From Rhodospirillaceae bacterium (GTDB lineage Bacteria > Pseudomonadota > Alphaproteobacteria > Rhodospirillales > UBA2165): DNA of 38,012 nt. Shown piece after piece: positions 18,601 through 27,027 of the stretch (positions are counted from its first letter, which is position 1; every line of letters starts with the position of its first letter). Location of the stretch: the NCBI GenBank assembly GCA_002723345.1, contig PBNV01000033.1, positions 1 to 38,012 of the forward strand, in the 5' to 3' direction. A program made the position numbers and the translations under genes. The notes below the pieces were generated by a model. The model saw nothing but the letters and a program-made list of their open reading frames with translations, made no database searches and was not told where the DNA came from.

Positions 18601-19081
18601 AAACTTCTTCAAAATTAACTTTTATATCGGCAATGCTGATTTTGGATGCGCTCCGGCTCGTGAGCCCAAAATCATGGATCATCACAAGATCGAGGTCATC
18701 GTAGGCCGGAGAAATCGCGTGCGGGACTTCATCAATAACCCGGAGACCCATGTCTTCTAATATGGGCAAAACATCTGAAAGTGGAAGACGACTGTGAGGA
18801 TGGAAGACTTTGAACCGAAATTCGTTCGCTGCTGCCCCTTTTGGCTTATAGAGGCTCAGGATTAAGCCATTTGTGACCACAGCTTGTTCTAAAAGCAGCA
18901 CATCATCAATCGCTGTGTCAGCATGAAACAAAGCCGTATATCCCGCTGGAAACGCCAGGGCATATAGGTTGTGAAGTCTGTCTCCATCTTCTTTGCCGAA
19001 GACATGAAAGAGCGCTAACTTCAATTGCGCAGACCAAGGTTGCCCGAGATCGGATTTTTTCCTTTTCTTAGTTGTTTTCAT
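15692..19081 (-). CDS. NAD-specific glutamate dehydrogenase, large type, lacking the N-terminal regulatory region
   Basis: Oxidises glutamate to 2-oxoglutarate and ammonia with NAD. From the ATG at 19081 the protein has 1129 residues. It opens with the segment (WSAQLKLAL...LYALAFPAGY) that in the usual alphaproteobacterial enzyme of about 1600 residues comes after an ACT-containing regulatory part of roughly 400-450 residues. The catalytic core is intact: GGMVARGGLRWSDRPEDFR near residue 330, KNAVIVPLGSKGGF near 361, and VGVGDMSGDVFGNGM further on. The long C-terminal region is also present. An upstream in-frame extension to 19216 has no family-like sequence, so the short start is preferred. 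No fragment of the missing N-terminus was seen in 19082-19663. It may be a natural short form or a 5' deletion. Confidence 0.85.
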   Translation of the reverse strand: MKTTKKRKKSDLGQPWSAQLKLALFHVFGKEDGDRLHNLYALAFPAGYTALFHADTAIDDVLLLEQAVVTNGLILSLYKPKGAAANEFRFKVFHPHSRLPLSDVLPILEDMGLRVIDEVPHAISPAYDDLDLVMIHDFGLTSRSASKISIADIKVNFEEVFSKIWHGEMESDGLNSLVINAGLSWRQIVILRTYARYLKQIKAPFSLEYMEQALRNNPAITAKIVRLFETHFDPASGTSSNAHANRLKKEIKRQLERVASADEDRILRRFLNGVEATLRTNCYQTADDGGPKSYLSIKLDSSQIDDLPLPRPLREIFVYAPRFEAIHLRGGMVARGGLRWSDRPEDFRTEVLGLVKAQMVKNAVIVPLGSKGGFVLKRPPASGGREALLEEGIACYKMFMSGMLDITDNYRGNKVEVRKDVVRRDGDDPYLVVAADKGTATFSDIANGVSAQYGHWLGDAYASGGSVGYDHKKMGITARGAWESVKRHFREIGKDIQSEDFTAVGVGDMSGDVFGNGMLLSKHIQLLGAFNHLHIFVDPNPDPAKSFAERKRVFNLPRSTWADYRPSLISKGGGVFDRGAKTVTLSPEIKKRFGVNKTQVTPNELIQILLKAEAELLWFGGIGTYIKATSESHMNAGDRANDAIRINAPELNCQVIGEGANLGTTQLGRIEFAKAGGRLNTDSVDNSAGVDCSDHEVNIKILLDAVVAKKKLTLAQRNKLLETMTDEVSDLVLRDNYLQTQSMTIVKAQDESLLDIQARFIRSLERSGRLDREVEFLPNDEALSDMERNNQGLTRPEIAIVMPYAKLWMYDEILASDLPDAKELKQDLVDYFPTPLRKKYRSEIDKHRLRREIIATVITNSMINRVGGTFVTNLMEKSGSSPIDIARAYIAVRDAFSLESIWADIEGLDNVVSADTQVTLLLDVNQLIERATLWLLRHSAQPINIGKSVQEFKSGIRELSDSIEKITPKAVRERVDYRVNRYERAGIPKALAKRAAYLLLLVSALDIIRTSNACKMSRRETAKLYFRVGEEFGLGWLRYCAEKLPTNNHWQKLAAGAMIEELYSHQRGITLRIVKSAESKGDLLESWKKANNSFVNQNSQMLAELKMTELVDLSMLAVASRNLSTIAGS

Positions 19082-19663
19082 GTTGGGTTCCCCATACTTT
19101 CGCCTCGTAATAACATGCGTTGATGATATTCGCCTATTAAGCCAGACCACCGACGTGATTATTGTGCGCCAATTATATATCTCCTGATGAGAATGTACTG
19201 TAAACCGTAAAAACAAAACTTAAATTTGATTGGCGAGTAATCTTTAAGGTTCGCCCACCGAGGCTCAATAGATCAATTAGGCCAGAATAAAATTGTTGGT
19301 TTGGTTTTGGCGGTAATCCTCTTGCGAGCATCGGGGCAGGTCGGTCGGATGACTGCAATGGAATTTGAATCACTGGAACACAGGGGAATATCTAGGTGCC
19401 TGAGAACTGGGGTTTCCGGACCGGAGATGTCTGGCCCAATTTTCTGAGGGAGAGGGAAAACTGGCACTCGGCTATCCCCTTAGGACCTGAGAGGCAAAAT
19501 AACTCCTACAGAGCGTCGGATCAAAGTCGCCATATATTGTTGACGATAGAAGGGTACCGTTTTCAAATGGACTGGCTGTCATATTTTTTGGTTTATGATC
19601 TTGGCCACGGCGCTGCAAACCTTCATGATCTACCGTTAGACAGCAGTAGGATCGGGGAACGCT
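19082..19663. other. Divergent intergenic region between glutamate dehydrogenase and TPR/glycosyltransferase genes
   Basis: This 582-base gap must hold the promoters for the minus-strand dehydrogenase and the + strand TPR gene. Several open frames of 60-100 codons cross it on both strands, but none has a convincing start or a recognisable product. A short GC-rich dyad, TCCGGACCGGA, lies at about 19419-19429. No riboswitch-like or terminator-like structure was recognised. Confidence 0.5.
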
Positions 19664-21499
19664 TTGGATATTGGCGAGCTTCTTAAAACAGGACTGGCAG
19701 CCCAAAGGGACGGCCGATTTGATGCGGCGGAATCGACTTATGCTATTACTCGGCAACGGTGGCCGAATAATGCGGATGTCTGGTATTTATCCGCTATTCT
19801 GGCGCATACCCGGATGGATTTGAGGATTGCAAAGTCTTTCGTCGAGCGGGCGCTTTCCATCGATCCTGCTTTTGCCCTTGCCCATAACACGGCTGGCATT
19901 ATTGCAAAGGACATGGGAGATTTTGATGCGGCACGAGTCCATTTCTCTGAGGCTCTTCGCTACAATCCTGAGCTGGCAGAAGTTTATGCAAACGAGTCTG
20001 ATCTATTACGGCTTTTGAAAAGGCTGCCGGACGCCGTGAGCGCGGCCCGTCGCGCTATCACCTTAAATCCTGAATTACCCCAGGCGCATGGCAATCTCGG
20101 CGCTTGTCTCATTGATCTTGGCGATTTGGTCGGCGCCAGGAAGGCATTGCAATCGGCAATAAAATTAGCACCGGAGAATCCTGAGAATTTTGTTAATTTG
20201 TCGGAGCTCGAGATCAAATCCGGTGCGTTTTCTGGCGCACGAGCCGCTGCAGAGGCTGCCATTGACCGGGCGCCAAAACTTCCCCAGGCGCTGAACGCCC
20301 TGGGAAACGCCCATTATGCATTAAGAGACTATATCCTGGCGGAAGATGCCTACCGGCGCGCCTGCGAGCTTCGACCCTCCGCTCCCGACATATTGGGCAA
20401 TCTTGGCAACGCTCTTGCTCGTCAGGGTCGGCTTGAGGAAGCCAGAGAAGTGTTATGTGATAGCTTGGAGATGGATGCCGATAATCCGTCTGTACGCACA
20501 AACTATGGCGCACTCTTGCTGGAACAAGGTGACGCCAATGGTGCCGTCCAAGAGTTTGAGCGCGCATTGGCTATAGCACCGGAACTACCAGATGCTCACT
20601 GGAACCGAGGCTTGGCGTGCCTGTTGAGTGGAGCCCTGAAAGACGGGTTTGAAGGCTACGAATACCGGTGGCGTCTACCCGAGTTTACACCCCGTCATAC
20701 CGACATTCCGTTGTGGCACGGTGAAGCTCTGGAGGGAAAGTCAATTTTAGTGCACTCAGAGCAGGGGTTTGGTGACACACTTCAGTTTGTGCGTTACGTC
20801 GATGTCCTGAAGACACAAGGTGCGGAAGTATATTTAGAGACCCATGCACCGCTTCGTCGTCTCTTAGAGGGCATGCCGTCACTTGATGGGGTTCTCCAGC
20901 GCGGCGACGCACTTCCTGATGTTGACGTTCAATTGCCAATCCTAAGTCTGCCCCACCGCTTGGGAACCAGCTTCGAGACCCTCCCCAAAGAAATTCCCTA
21001 TATCCCATTTAATCCGGATGCGGCTCCAGATTTGGGTGTGACGAGCGGTCTGAAGATCGGGTTAGCCTGGGCCGGTAGGCCCACCCACAAAAACGATTTC
21101 AACCGCTCTGTCTCACTCGATGTGTTGAAGCCTTTGTTTGAGTTGAGCGGTGCCACCTGGATTAGTCTTCAAATTGACACGCGCCATGATGCCGCTATCT
21201 CTGCGGGCCTTCCGCTGAGAGATCTGCGGCCACATATTAAGGATTTCGCGGATACCGCATCAGCCGTAGGAGCCCTTGATCTGGTGATTTCTGTAGATAC
21301 TGCCGTGGCACACTTGGCGGGTGCTTTGGGAAAAGATGTTTGGATTTTGCTCCCGTTTTCTCCGGATTGGCGCTGGCTTATGAACAGAGTCGATAGTCCC
21401 TGGTACCCATCGGCAAGATTGTTCAGGCAGCAATCGGCGGGAGACTGGGGAGAAGTTATAAGGCGAGTGGCGTCCGCACTGGAACATCACTTAGCGTGA
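19664..21499 (+). CDS. TPR-repeat protein with C-terminal GT9-like glycosyltransferase domain
   Basis: A 611-residue protein. Residues 1 to about 330 are a run of eight or nine 34-residue tetratricopeptide units (repeated A-x-x-x-x-x-A-L...P pattern), which should form a superhelical protein-binding surface. The rest matches the bacterial TPR-glycosyltransferase family: VHSEQGFGDTLQFVRY, KIGLAWAGRPTHKND, ISLQIDT, and near the end VDTAVAHLAGALG and PFSPDWRWL, a GT-B-like nucleotide-sugar site. Such proteins are proposed to modify proteins or surface glycans. The start is TTG, preceded by GGGGA five bases upstream; no in-frame ATG fits better. No signal peptide, so cytosolic. It is convergent with the amidohydrolase gene, 38 bases away. 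Confidence 0.83.
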   Translation: MDIGELLKTGLAAQRDGRFDAAESTYAITRQRWPNNADVWYLSAILAHTRMDLRIAKSFVERALSIDPAFALAHNTAGIIAKDMGDFDAARVHFSEALRYNPELAEVYANESDLLRLLKRLPDAVSAARRAITLNPELPQAHGNLGACLIDLGDLVGARKALQSAIKLAPENPENFVNLSELEIKSGAFSGARAAAEAAIDRAPKLPQALNALGNAHYALRDYILAEDAYRRACELRPSAPDILGNLGNALARQGRLEEAREVLCDSLEMDADNPSVRTNYGALLLEQGDANGAVQEFERALAIAPELPDAHWNRGLACLLSGALKDGFEGYEYRWRLPEFTPRHTDIPLWHGEALEGKSILVHSEQGFGDTLQFVRYVDVLKTQGAEVYLETHAPLRRLLEGMPSLDGVLQRGDALPDVDVQLPILSLPHRLGTSFETLPKEIPYIPFNPDAAPDLGVTSGLKIGLAWAGRPTHKNDFNRSVSLDVLKPLFELSGATWISLQIDTRHDAAISAGLPLRDLRPHIKDFADTASAVGALDLVISVDTAVAHLAGALGKDVWILLPFSPDWRWLMNRVDSPWYPSARLFRQQSAGDWGEVIRRVASALEHHLA

Positions 21500-21537
21500 T
21501 GGGCGCGCGAACTCTTCTCAAAGAGTAATTGCGTATG

Positions 21538-22422
21538 CTATATCCGATAAAGGCGCGAGGCGTTATCTGCCATGATGGCCGTTTTATCAGCCTCATCCAA
21601 GTGGGCGATGGCGTCTTCATAGGCCTTAACAATGGGACCGTAGCCAGTCCAAATTTTCTCAATAGGATAATTGCTTCCAAATACACACCGGCCGGGGCCA
21701 AACCACTCCAAGCACCTGCCCGTAATATCAGCGATGAAGACCGGGTCATTTCGGTGTATGAATGTACCTAGGCCCGAGAATTTGCAATACACGTTGGGCT
21801 GTTGCGCTAAACGCCGCATACCGTCTGCCCATAGGGCCATGCCATCTGGGCTGGTATCTTCCGGCATGCCGCAATGTTGGAGGATCATCTGTGTATCCTG
21901 GAAATCCTCAGCAAAGCGTGCAGCGTCCGACATCTGCGTAGCAAACACCTGGAGTTCGAAACTCCAGCCATGTTCTTGTATACGTGCAAAATTATTCCGC
22001 CATGTGGATTGGTTCATTAAATCGGGCGCAGGTTGGAAGCAATAAAGTGGGTTTTCGTGCCAATGGAGCTGTTGTCGAATGCCCCGCATGATCGGGATTG
22101 ATCTGAACGACGAGAGGGGTTCAGCGGCATCCTCGGCGGAAAAATCGACATATGCAACTAAGGCTTGGGGCCAGCCAGTCTCTTGGTTAACCTTTTCGAT
22201 CCAGAGAGCTTCTTCCTGCTCCTGCCCGGCGGGCCAATTGACTTGTATATAAACAGATTTTTCAACACCCGACCCGTCTAAGTCTGCGCGAAAATCGATG
22301 ATCGAATAATCCTGTTTGATGGATTGATAATCGCCAAAAATTCGGGGTTGAACTGGCCCGTTCAGCCAATCGAGATCAGTTAGCCGCCAAATGTGATGGT
22401 GTGCGTCGATATAACCCGCCAT
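21538..22422 (-). CDS. Amidohydrolase family 2 protein, lactonase-like (COG3618 type)
   Basis: A TIM-barrel hydrolase of 294 residues. The metal-binding start motif DAHHHIW is at residues 6-12, a second His lies in LQHCGMPED, and the final barrel strand carries VFGSNYPIEK, where the better-known lactonases of this family have Asp after Ser. This Asn form is seen in part of the family, so it marks a subgroup rather than proving inactivity. Relatives open sugar lactones or 2-pyrone-4,6-dicarboxylate. The gene starts 12 bases after the alcohol dehydrogenase stop, so the two probably form an operon: an alcohol or lactol is oxidised and the resulting lactone is hydrolysed. The actual substrate is unknown. 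Confidence 0.78.
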   Translation of the reverse strand: MAGYIDAHHHIWRLTDLDWLNGPVQPRIFGDYQSIKQDYSIIDFRADLDGSGVEKSVYIQVNWPAGQEQEEALWIEKVNQETGWPQALVAYVDFSAEDAAEPLSSFRSIPIMRGIRQQLHWHENPLYCFQPAPDLMNQSTWRNNFARIQEHGWSFELQVFATQMSDAARFAEDFQDTQMILQHCGMPEDTSPDGMALWADGMRRLAQQPNVYCKFSGLGTFIHRNDPVFIADITGRCLEWFGPGRCVFGSNYPIEKIWTGYGPIVKAYEDAIAHLDEADKTAIMADNASRLYRI

Positions 22423-22434
22423 GCCAATATTTCT

Positions 22435-23466
22435 CTATTCCGCGATTCTGAGAGCTGCCCGCCCAATGACGTTACCCTCCTCAACATCGTCATGTAGCGC
22501 TTCTGCCTCTGCCATGGGTCGGACGTCCGTGACGAGCGGCCAAACATCGCCTCGGGCGACGAGGTCAAGTGCTTCGATAACTTCTTGCTTTGTGGCGTAA
22601 CGGCTGCCGAGCAGTTCCAGTTCCTTCTCCAGCATGAGCTTGGAGTTTGCTAGGAAGGGTTGCCCTGATCCACCCAGCGTGATCAGCCGGCCGCCTGGTC
22701 CCAAAGCGGCGGCGGCATGTTCTAATGTTTGTCTTGAGGATACAAAATCAATGGCCACGTCAATGCCGCCAGCGTTCAGGTCCATAAGTGCCTCTGGAAC
22801 ATCATTGCGGGTACCATCAATTACCTCATCGGCTCCCGCGTCCCGGCACGCGGCGAATTTTGCCGGTTTCGTCTCCACGGCGATAACACGGGTATGAGCC
22901 CATTTTGCGAGCATAAGCATATGAATACCCAACCCGCCACCGGCGCCAAAAACGGCGACCGTATCCGATGAGGTGATGCGGGCCCGACGGATCACTTTAA
23001 CGGGTGTTGCAATCGCATCCGAGATGACGCCGACTTGAGCGGCATGCTTTTTATAGTCGAGACTGTCCGGTATTTTTAGGAATGTGGAGGCGGGCAGTTT
23101 GATATATTCGGCATAGCCACCATCTACGGCCCTACCGACATAGCCGCCAAAGTTCTCACACAATGTTTCTCGGTTCCTGAGACACCACTTGCAGGAGCCG
23201 CAGGTCAAATAAAAATATGCCGTGACGGCGTCTCCGACAACTAGAGAGGTGACGCCCTCGCCTATTTCCGCTACTTCTCCAGTGATCTCGTGCCCAATAA
23301 TTCGGGGATACGCGACGGGCGTCCGACCGGCTTTAACATGCTGAATAGTGAGTCCCGCGCCACATGTTAAAACTTTAACCACGGCCTCACCGGGTCCTGC
23401 GACGGGGTCCGGAACATCTGTAAGCTGAAACTTTTCTCCTGGGCCGTTAAGCTGTAGCGCTCGCAT
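22435..23466 (-). CDS. Zinc-dependent alcohol dehydrogenase, MDR superfamily
   Basis: This 343-residue medium-chain dehydrogenase has the catalytic zinc region with Cys-Gly-Ala-Gly near residue 36 and IIGHEITG, the structural zinc Cys cluster CGSCKWCLRNRETLC (C-x2-C-x2-C-x7-C), and the NAD(P) loop VFGAGGGLGIH. It should oxidise an alcohol or reduce an aldehyde in the cytosol. The ATG is preceded by AAGGAGG seven bases upstream. It sits directly before the lactonase-like gene and downstream of the TRAP transporter on the same strand, separated from dctM by about 260 bases. This suggests that all serve uptake and oxidation of one organic substrate; the substrate cannot be deduced. Confidence 0.87.
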   Translation of the reverse strand: MRALQLNGPGEKFQLTDVPDPVAGPGEAVVKVLTCGAGLTIQHVKAGRTPVAYPRIIGHEITGEVAEIGEGVTSLVVGDAVTAYFYLTCGSCKWCLRNRETLCENFGGYVGRAVDGGYAEYIKLPASTFLKIPDSLDYKKHAAQVGVISDAIATPVKVIRRARITSSDTVAVFGAGGGLGIHMLMLAKWAHTRVIAVETKPAKFAACRDAGADEVIDGTRNDVPEALMDLNAGGIDVAIDFVSSRQTLEHAAAALGPGGRLITLGGSGQPFLANSKLMLEKELELLGSRYATKQEVIEALDLVARGDVWPLVTDVRPMAEAEALHDDVEEGNVIGRAALRIAE

Positions 23467-23568
23467 ATTGCGCCTCCTTGATTAAGGTTGAACAACAGCG
23501 GTTTGGGGCCAAGATGTCAAAGTATTCTTGACCCAGTTTTGTTACGTTTGCCTCTCAAGATAACTGAG

Positions 23569-23700
23569 ATGAAATCCTCAAAGACTGCCTATAAAATTGG
23601 TGAGTTTACGGTTCGATGCAAAAAGAATCCGGTCGATAGTTTTATGCGGGAAAACCGCCAGCGTATTAAGTCCGAAAATGTTGCCAAAGGTGTTCGCTGA
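23569..23700 (+). CDS. Possible small basic protein, 43 residues
   Basis: A short + strand frame in the gap between the alcohol dehydrogenase start and the dctM stop, opposite in direction to both. From ATG 23569 it encodes 43 residues rich in Lys, Arg and Ser, with one Cys; a longer version could start at 23488. There is only a weak purine-rich stretch upstream of the ATG. I recognise no family. It may be a chance frame inside the adh promoter region. Confidence 0.22.
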   Translation: MKSSKTAYKIGEFTVRCKKNPVDSFMRENRQRIKSENVAKGVR

Positions 23701-23725
23701 CGAATAACGGGACTATAGCAGCGTG

Positions 23726-25171
23726 TTATCTAAGCTGATTTGGCAGCCAGGTTGCGACTTCCGGCGCGACAATTAACAAAGCAAGCACGGCGAGCTCAAT
23801 CAAGATAAAAGGCAAGGCTGATTTGATCACCTGTCCCAGAGACACGTCGAAGGGGGCTATGCCCTTCATAACATAGAGCAAGAGGCCAAAAGGCGGTGTC
23901 AGCAGGCTGATTTCCATGGTGATCAGCATTAGCACCATAAGCCAAATAACATCGATATTGAAGACCACTTGAAGCGAACTCGAGCCAAGTAGGAAGAAGG
24001 GCAGCGTCAAGAGAAGCATGCTGACCTGATCCATGAAGGCGCCCAGGAACAAAAGCACCAGCATCATCATAATGACAACCTGAAACTGCGTCAGTTTTAG
24101 GCTGGTAATCGCTTTTAGAAGGCCTTCTGTTGCGCCAGAGTTGGACAAAGCCTGACTAAACACGAGTGATCCGGCTATAATGAAAAGGATCATTATGTTG
24201 ATTTTTGCCGTCTCCATCAATGAATGAGCTAGATCCTTTAAGGTAAATTCTGCCCCTTCAATTCCGGAAATCCTAATTTTATTTTTGAACAGTTTGAAAA
24301 AATAGCAGGCGGCTAGGGCGGCAAGGCAACCGAGCGCTGCAGCTTCCGTTGGCGCCGCTAGTTTGAAGAAAATACTGCCAACCACGACAATAAAGATGAT
24401 GAATAGGGGAAGGATGTAGACCAGGAAGGGCAGAATTCTGTTCAGGGCCCTTTTATGACGACCGCCGTACTGCGCCGAAAACTGTGTTTGACCAAAAAAG
24501 TTTAGGGAAAACTTCACCGGCATATCGATTTCGCTCTCATCTGGCGTATAAACCGGTGCCAGACTGGGGTTGAGCATACAGCGACCCACTACATAGGCAA
24601 AAAACAAGAATGCCATAAGGAGGCCCGGGATGATCCCCGCAATAAGAAGCATGGCTACGGACTGCTCAGCAATGCTGGCGAGCAACACGGCTAACGCTGA
24701 TGGCGGTATAAGCATAGCAATGCCACCAACGGCCATAATCGGTCCCATTGCAATGGAGGGTTGGTATCCCCGCTTTATCATATCAGGCAGGAGGACTGAA
24801 CCCAGAATGGCCGTATTCGCAATAGTTGAGCCAGAGAGAGAGGAGAAGACTGTCCCGCCGACGATTGAGACCACAGATAGTCGGCCCGGCACTTTGGATA
24901 TCATTCGATCGATAGCACCAATCGCTTTAAAGGCGACGCCTGTCTGCAGAAGGATCTCCCCCATCCATAGAAAAAGGGCAATTGGCGCCAGGCTAAACTT
25001 GATGGCGTTATGAAACTCCAATGGCATGAAAACTAGGCCAATATCACCATTTATGAATAGGGCCGTGCCGACCACATTTGCAGCGAAGAATGCCAGGGCA
25101 ACGGGCAAGCCAGTGAACATGGCCACACAAACGGTGCCTAGTAGGAGGAGCATTGCAAGTTGCCACTCCAT
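23726..25171 (-). CDS. dctM: TRAP transporter large membrane subunit DctM
   Basis: This 481-residue transport channel subunit couples sodium or proton entry to uptake of an organic acid-like substrate. About twelve to fourteen hydrophobic helices are visible, with family stretches FFAANVVGTALF, GGTVFSSLSGSTIANTAILGS near the N-terminus, and FFKLAAPTEAAALG in the middle. A central soluble loop of about 50 residues, before the second membrane block, makes it somewhat longer than typical DctM (about 430). Its ATG lies three bases after the dctQ stop, so dctQ and dctM are one translational unit. Confidence 0.92.
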   Translation of the reverse strand: MEWQLAMLLLLGTVCVAMFTGLPVALAFFAANVVGTALFINGDIGLVFMPLEFHNAIKFSLAPIALFLWMGEILLQTGVAFKAIGAIDRMISKVPGRLSVVSIVGGTVFSSLSGSTIANTAILGSVLLPDMIKRGYQPSIAMGPIMAVGGIAMLIPPSALAVLLASIAEQSVAMLLIAGIIPGLLMAFLFFAYVVGRCMLNPSLAPVYTPDESEIDMPVKFSLNFFGQTQFSAQYGGRHKRALNRILPFLVYILPLFIIFIVVVGSIFFKLAAPTEAAALGCLAALAACYFFKLFKNKIRISGIEGAEFTLKDLAHSLMETAKINIMILFIIAGSLVFSQALSNSGATEGLLKAITSLKLTQFQVVIMMMLVLLFLGAFMDQVSMLLLTLPFFLLGSSSLQVVFNIDVIWLMVLMLITMEISLLTPPFGLLLYVMKGIAPFDVSLGQVIKSALPFILIELAVLALLIVAPEVATWLPNQLR

Positions 25172-25174
25172 GAT

Positions 25175-25720
25175 TCAGAGGCCCGCTTCCGAGCCAGCTG
25201 TTTCCTCCTTCGGGAGGATGCTTTTTGCTCGTCTCATACGGAGAAGAAATTCAATGGATAACATCGCAAATGACAGCGCAAATACCGACAAGATAATCCA
25301 ATTTGCAATTCTAAGATCTTTATCGGGAAGCGTTCCGTCAATCCATTCCATGTGGGTTGCGCGGCTCCCGTAAAAACAGAGAATACCGCATATTACCAAG
25401 CCCAAAAAATCAATAAGCCGTTCAAGTTTTAAAGCTGCTTTTTTTGGCAAATTCACTAATAAGACATCAACTTTTACATGTGCGTTTTTCTGGAGGACCC
25501 ACGGAGCGCCAATAAACACACCACAGTACAGAACGTATTCAACACCCTCAAAAAGCCACCAAATTCCTCCAAGTTGAGCTTTGACCATTAATAAATTCAG
25601 TGGAATTAAGAAGGCTATGAGCGCAATTGATATAGCTACGAGTGCCGCACAAAAATGCGTGAGTCGGTTAAAGCCTGTTTCAAATCTGTCCAGAAACAAA
25701 TTCATTGTTGTCGGATGCAC
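25175..25720 (-). CDS. dctQ: TRAP transporter small membrane subunit DctQ
   Basis: A protein of about 181 residues with four hydrophobic helices. The family pattern is visible as GAPWVLQKNAHVKVDVL in the second-to-third helix region. It pairs with DctM in the inner membrane. The start is either GTG at 25720 or ATG at 25705; GTG is preferred because a purine-rich GAGAG lies upstream. The gene follows dctP after about 90 bases that contain a strong hairpin, so its expression is probably set below that of the binding protein. Confidence 0.85.
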   Translation of the reverse strand: MHPTTMNLFLDRFETGFNRLTHFCAALVAISIALIAFLIPLNLLMVKAQLGGIWWLFEGVEYVLYCGVFIGAPWVLQKNAHVKVDVLLVNLPKKAALKLERLIDFLGLVICGILCFYGSRATHMEWIDGTLPDKDLRIANWIILSVFALSFAMLSIEFLLRMRRAKSILPKEETAGSEAGL

Positions 25721-25740
25721 CTAAGCTCTCAGCAGAGTGA

Positions 25741-25790
25741 AAGAGAAAAGGGATGAAATGGCATTCGTTCCATTTCACCCCATTTCCTTA
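25741..25790 (-). terminator. Attenuator or terminator hairpin between dctP and dctQ
   Basis: Read on the minus strand just after dctP, GGGGTGAAATGG pairs with CCATTTCATCCC (one mismatch, eight-base loop; 25750-25781) and is followed by TTTTCTCTT. This is a good intrinsic terminator shape. Because dctQ and dctM lie downstream on the same strand, it more likely acts as a partial terminator or mRNA 3' stabiliser, giving excess binding protein over membrane subunits. Confidence 0.72.
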
Positions 25791-25810
25791 GAGCGAATTT
25801 TCTTAATCTG

Positions 25811-26797
25811 TTACTTTGTGAAAAGCTTTTTAAGGGCGGGCCCATGTTTAGGGCTACGCTCAACTACTTCTTTCCAAGCAGCGCTTTTTGCAGTGTTTAG
25901 CCATTTTTCTTTGTCAGCGCCACTGAAAGTAATGGTTTTCATGCCTTTGCTGGCTGTGAAAGCCTTCTGTTTCTCAACTCTTGCCTTAAACGCCGCACTT
26001 GTGGGTGACGACTTGGCTTCGTATTCCATCCCAACTTCGGTCAGAACTTTTTGCTGAGATTTTGTCAGGCCGTCCCAAGCTTTCTGGTTAACTAACGTGT
26101 GCAGGTTTGCGCTATAAAAGCCAGGGTCTACCCTATATTTGGTGACTTTTGTCCATGAAGGTATCCACCCTGTTATAGGCCAACCGTACCCCTGAACCGT
26201 TCCATTTTCCATATAAGTATAGATTTGGGCGAGGTTTGACTGCTGAACGGTCGCGCCGAGTTCTTTGAAGAACGCGGTGTAGACGGGAGCTACTCTTAGG
26301 TGCAAGCCTTTTAGATTAGGCCCTGAAATTGGTTTCGAGAGGAAAAGGTGGAAATTGCCAAAATTATGATGTCTCGCAAGATAATATAAGTTTTTAGCCT
26401 TAAGTAACCGTTTGATATAATCGAGGCCACCGTTTTGGCGTATTTCTGCAAAAGTGCCCTCGTTCAGACGCAGGGCAGCCGCTTCTATTAATACATTGCC
26501 GAAATATGCTTCTGGGCATCCTACAAGATCATAGGCTCCGCGCGCCATTTTCTGGGTTAATGTGAAGGGACTGCCGATTGCAGGGGCGCCACCCACCAAC
26601 TTGATCTGGATGTCGCCTTTGCCCCGTTTGTTAACGTCATTAATCATGTTCGCCCATGGTTTCGAGACTGGGCTCCCAACCGGAAAACAGCTGGCTCCTT
26701 TTAGTGTAACCTCGGCTGCTAGCGCCGGAGTGCCGAACGTTGTCGCCACGAGCCCCAGGGCTCCCGCGCTGAGTACTATTCCAAACTTCTTAAACAT
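25811..26797 (-). CDS. dctP: TRAP transporter periplasmic substrate-binding protein DctP
   Basis: A 328-residue binding protein with a Sec signal peptide: MFKKFGIVLSAGALGLVA, hydrophobic core, then a likely cleavage after PALAA. The mature part has the DctP fold with the LKGLHLRVAP segment (the Arg usually contacts the substrate carboxylate) and the later NLHTLVNQKAWDGL stretch. ATG at 26797 is chosen over longer frames because GGGAGA lies just upstream and the signal peptide begins there. It captures a substrate, probably a carboxylate, in the periplasm for DctQM. A 13-base dyad upstream may be its operator. Confidence 0.92.
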   Translation of the reverse strand: MFKKFGIVLSAGALGLVATTFGTPALAAEVTLKGASCFPVGSPVSKPWANMINDVNKRGKGDIQIKLVGGAPAIGSPFTLTQKMARGAYDLVGCPEAYFGNVLIEAAALRLNEGTFAEIRQNGGLDYIKRLLKAKNLYYLARHHNFGNFHLFLSKPISGPNLKGLHLRVAPVYTAFFKELGATVQQSNLAQIYTYMENGTVQGYGWPITGWIPSWTKVTKYRVDPGFYSANLHTLVNQKAWDGLTKSQQKVLTEVGMEYEAKSSPTSAAFKARVEKQKAFTASKGMKTITFSGADKEKWLNTAKSAAWKEVVERSPKHGPALKKLFTK

Positions 26798-26839
26798 TAA
26801 TGTCTCCCTCTGATTTTTAAATATTGGGCTGCCGGTGTT

Positions 26840-26852
26840 GAGGAATTTCCTC
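26840..26852. promoter_or_regulatory. Perfect 13-base dyad upstream of dctP
   Basis: GAGGAATTTCCTC is a perfect palindrome with a single central base, 43-55 bases upstream of the dctP start codon on the minus strand. This position suits an operator near or just downstream of the promoter. No regulator gene lies beside the TRAP operon. The core GGAATTTCC resembles the dyad in front of the HTH-methyltransferase gene (29559-29576), but the spacing differs by one base. Confidence 0.4.
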
Positions 26853-26960
26853 GTAAACCTCTGTCTATTCCCCAACATAGGCCGAAAAGATAGCACATGA
26901 AACACTCAAGAAAACAACAAATACAAAAAACAGTATTTATGATGTTGGTTGGTTTTGGGC

Positions 26961-27000
26961 AAAAAGAAAAGGAGTGGCCGCGGACGCGCGCGCTTCCCAC
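26961..27000 (-). terminator. Probable intrinsic terminator after metF
   Basis: On the minus strand downstream of metF, GTGG...CGC pairs with GCG...CCAC through a GC-rich stem with internal mismatches (26974-27000), followed by TCCTTTTCTTTTT. It would separate the metF transcript from dctP, whose start lies about 165 bases further on. Confidence 0.55.
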
Positions 27001-27027
27001 AAAATTCAATGTAATTCACCGGTCTTG

